This document shows, one piece after another, positions 40,006-41,324 of a DNA stretch of 41,324 bases. This DNA is from Isochrysis galbana (Eukaryota > Haptophyta > Isochrysidales > Isochrysidaceae), in contig CM030931.1 of assembly GCA_018136815.1 (NCBI GenBank), positions 7,588,488 through 7,629,811 of the forward strand. The letters run 5' to 3'. Position 1 is the first letter of the stretch. The number at the start of each line of letters is the position of its first letter. Made by a program: the position numbers and the translations under genes. Under the pieces are notes generated by a model, which saw nothing but the letters and a program-made list of their open reading frames with translations, searched no databases and had not been told where the DNA came from.

Positions 40006-41324
40006 GCCTCGACGAGCCTTCTCCATCTTTGCTCCTCTGCTGCTGCCGCCGCAGTTGCACGCTGAGCATTCGCTATGGCCTCACTCGCCGCCTGGTTGGC
40101 AGCTCTTTCAGCCTCCTTGGCAGAGGTGAGAGCCCTCTCAGCAGCCTCTGCCCGCTTTGCTTCATGCTCGGCTTGCAGCTTAAGATCTTTCACGGATTGC
40201 CGCAGCTCGCGAGCCTCTGCTACTGCATTGGTGCGAGAGCGCTCGTGCTCCAATGCAGCCTCTTCTGCCGCGCACACCAACCTAACCTGACGATTGACCT
40301 CGTTGCGTAGCCTCTCAGCCTCCCGCTCTGCCGCTGCCAAGAGAGCGGAGCCTCTCGATTCCAGAGCCTCGCGTACGCTCTCCGCCGCAGACACTACTTG
40401 CGCTACTCTAGTCAACTCACTTTCAGCTGCCGCCGCTGCCGCCGTTGCCCGAACCTCCAACTTGGTGGCGTGAGCACGTGCCTCGACCGCCTCCCTTTGG
40501 GCAGATTCGACTACCTTGTGATAATCATTGACCATCCCTTGTGCCGCTTCCAACTCTCGCCTCGCCGCGTCACGCTGCGCACACACCGACTTGAGCTCAG
40601 TTTGTAGCGCCAGCCGGCGCTCCGTCTCGACTTCAGCCTTACGTGTGAGCGTCGCCCGCTGCTGCTCTGCTGCCACGTTTGCTGCCTCTTTCTCCGCTTG
40701 CACCTTTAATGCGCGCTGCTTCTTGCTCAGCACGAGAGCCGCCAGTCGCGCTTGGCTTTCCTCGAATTGTGACATGGTCCTCGCCATTGTGGTTTCAGCA
40801 GCAATCGCTCTAGCAGCACCATGCCATCTTTGAAGGCACAGGTGCAGTGCGACCCGGCGACTTTGGTGGCACGTGAGGGCCAGCATTAGGAAGGCATGTG
40901 CGCGCGCCAAGGCTACCCTCGCCGCAGCGCTTACGTCGCGTTCGTGAGCAAGCGCCACCAAGGACTCCACCTGCTCACGCGTTGCAGCCTCATTGGCCGC
41001 AAATGCTGCAACGCATGCCTGGGGGATCTCGTCCAAGCCCTCCGGCATCGTTTGTGAGACCCCGCATGAACAATTGTATGCTTGATGAGTGCCACAACTG
41101 CTGGGATTCATGAATGTGGAGTCCGCTAGCAGCTGCTCGAGCTCTGCTGCCCTACTGCGAGCCTTGGCGGCCTCTGCACGCGCCTCCTCGGTCTGCCTAT
41201 TGGCGTGAGCGAGCGCCTGAGCTGCCTCGTGCGCGGCAGCCTCAAGCCGTTTTGTCAACTCCGTCTCGTGCCTTTTTTCCGTGTCCTGCTGCGCCGCCTC
41301 CAGCCGCTCCCTGAGCGCAGTCTC
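39966..41324 (-). CDS. Long coiled-coil protein, 5' end outside the window
   Basis: The minus-strand frame is open from the window edge (41324) to TAA at 39966-39968, at least 452 residues. The composition is almost entirely Ala/Glu/Arg/Gln with heptad-like spacing (RLEAAAHEAAQAL, EARAEAAKARSRAAELEQLL, AEKEAANVAAEQQRATLTRK, AEAERRL-type segments). It is broken by one non-coil stretch with several Cys residues (NPSSCGTHQAYNCSCGVSQ) and a short IQ-like LHLCLQRWHGAARA. Such proteins are often cytoskeletal or basal-body scaffolds, but no named family is recognised. The last eleven residues (GARAPPWANQV) and the stop codon come from the family 1 head, so the native C-terminus is probably replaced or the element supplies an alternative end. 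Confidence 0.65.
   Translation of the reverse strand, partial: ETALRERLEAAQQDTEKRHETELTKRLEAAAHEAAQALAHANRQTEEARAEAAKARSRAAELEQLLADSTFMNPSSCGTHQAYNCSCGVSQTMPEGLDEIPQACVAAFAANEAATREQVESLVALAHERDVSAAARVALARAHAFLMLALTCHQSRRVALHLCLQRWHGAARAIAAETTMARTMSQFEESQARLAALVLSKKQRALKVQAEKEAANVAAEQQRATLTRKAEVETERRLALQTELKSVCAQRDAARRELEAAQGMVNDYHKVVESAQREAVEARAHATKLEVRATAAAAAAESELTRVAQVVSAAESVREALESRGSALLAAAEREAERLRNEVNRQVRLVCAAEEAALEHERSRTNAVAEARELRQSVKDLKLQAEHEAKRAEAAERALTSAKEAERAANQAASEAIANAQRATAAAAAEEQRWRRLVEAAGARAPPWANQV

Overview
The window looks like nuclear DNA of a photosynthetic protist with a complex, GC-rich genome. A haptophyte or similar secondary-plastid alga is my best guess, not a certainty. 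The grounds are short spliceosomal introns with GTGAG-type donors, a plant-type 6-phosphofructokinase, an organelle-type RimM behind a signal peptide, EF-hand and IQ-motif multipass membrane proteins, long homopolymers and CT/GA microsatellites, and mixed transposon debris (hAT, LINE, Ty3/gypsy). Several apparent ORF starts are GTG or TTG, so I moved starts to ATG or to splice acceptors where I could.

Layout. 1-2382: 3' part of an EF-hand membrane protein gene (+). 2383-6125: cluster of three copies (two complete with flanking duplications) of a structured, apparently non-coding mobile repeat, here called family 1. 6126-7223: plastid-type RimM (-). 7224-9650: foldback with a short telomere-like core, a hAT transposase C-terminus, a possible terminal exon and a family 1 copy. 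9650-13264: 202-bp satellite cut by a 100-N assembly gap, minisatellites and a LINE 3' fragment. 13265-14215: the cleanest family 1 copy. 14216-17500: a small membrane protein gene, an array of AGCTAT palindromes, and an ORF ending in a (GA)n microsatellite. 17560-19700: antisense LINE fragment joined to a methyltransferase scrap. 20067-21211: NIPA-like transporter (-) with a frameshift. 22196-24065: family 1 copies and a local duplication. 25308-28039: two minus-strand ORFs, one an IQ-motif multipass membrane protein. 29920-32428: seven-exon phosphofructokinase (+). 32970-35245: decayed Ty3/gypsy element. 37043-38185: three-exon secreted or plastid-targeted methyltransferase (-). 39602-41324: a lower-GC unidentified ORF and a long coiled-coil gene (-), meeting at a family 1 head fragment.

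The genes do not form a pathway. The most interesting feature is family 1: four copies are bounded by exact 16-17 bp target-site duplications, copies share a G-tract/C-tract hairpin at the 5' end, and the 3' tail is T/A-rich (often TTTTATTA). This is the signature of a non-autonomous element mobilised by target-primed reverse transcription. A LINE family with a zf-RVT zinc knuckle, present twice as fragments, is a possible but unproven driver. I recognise no named element matching family 1.
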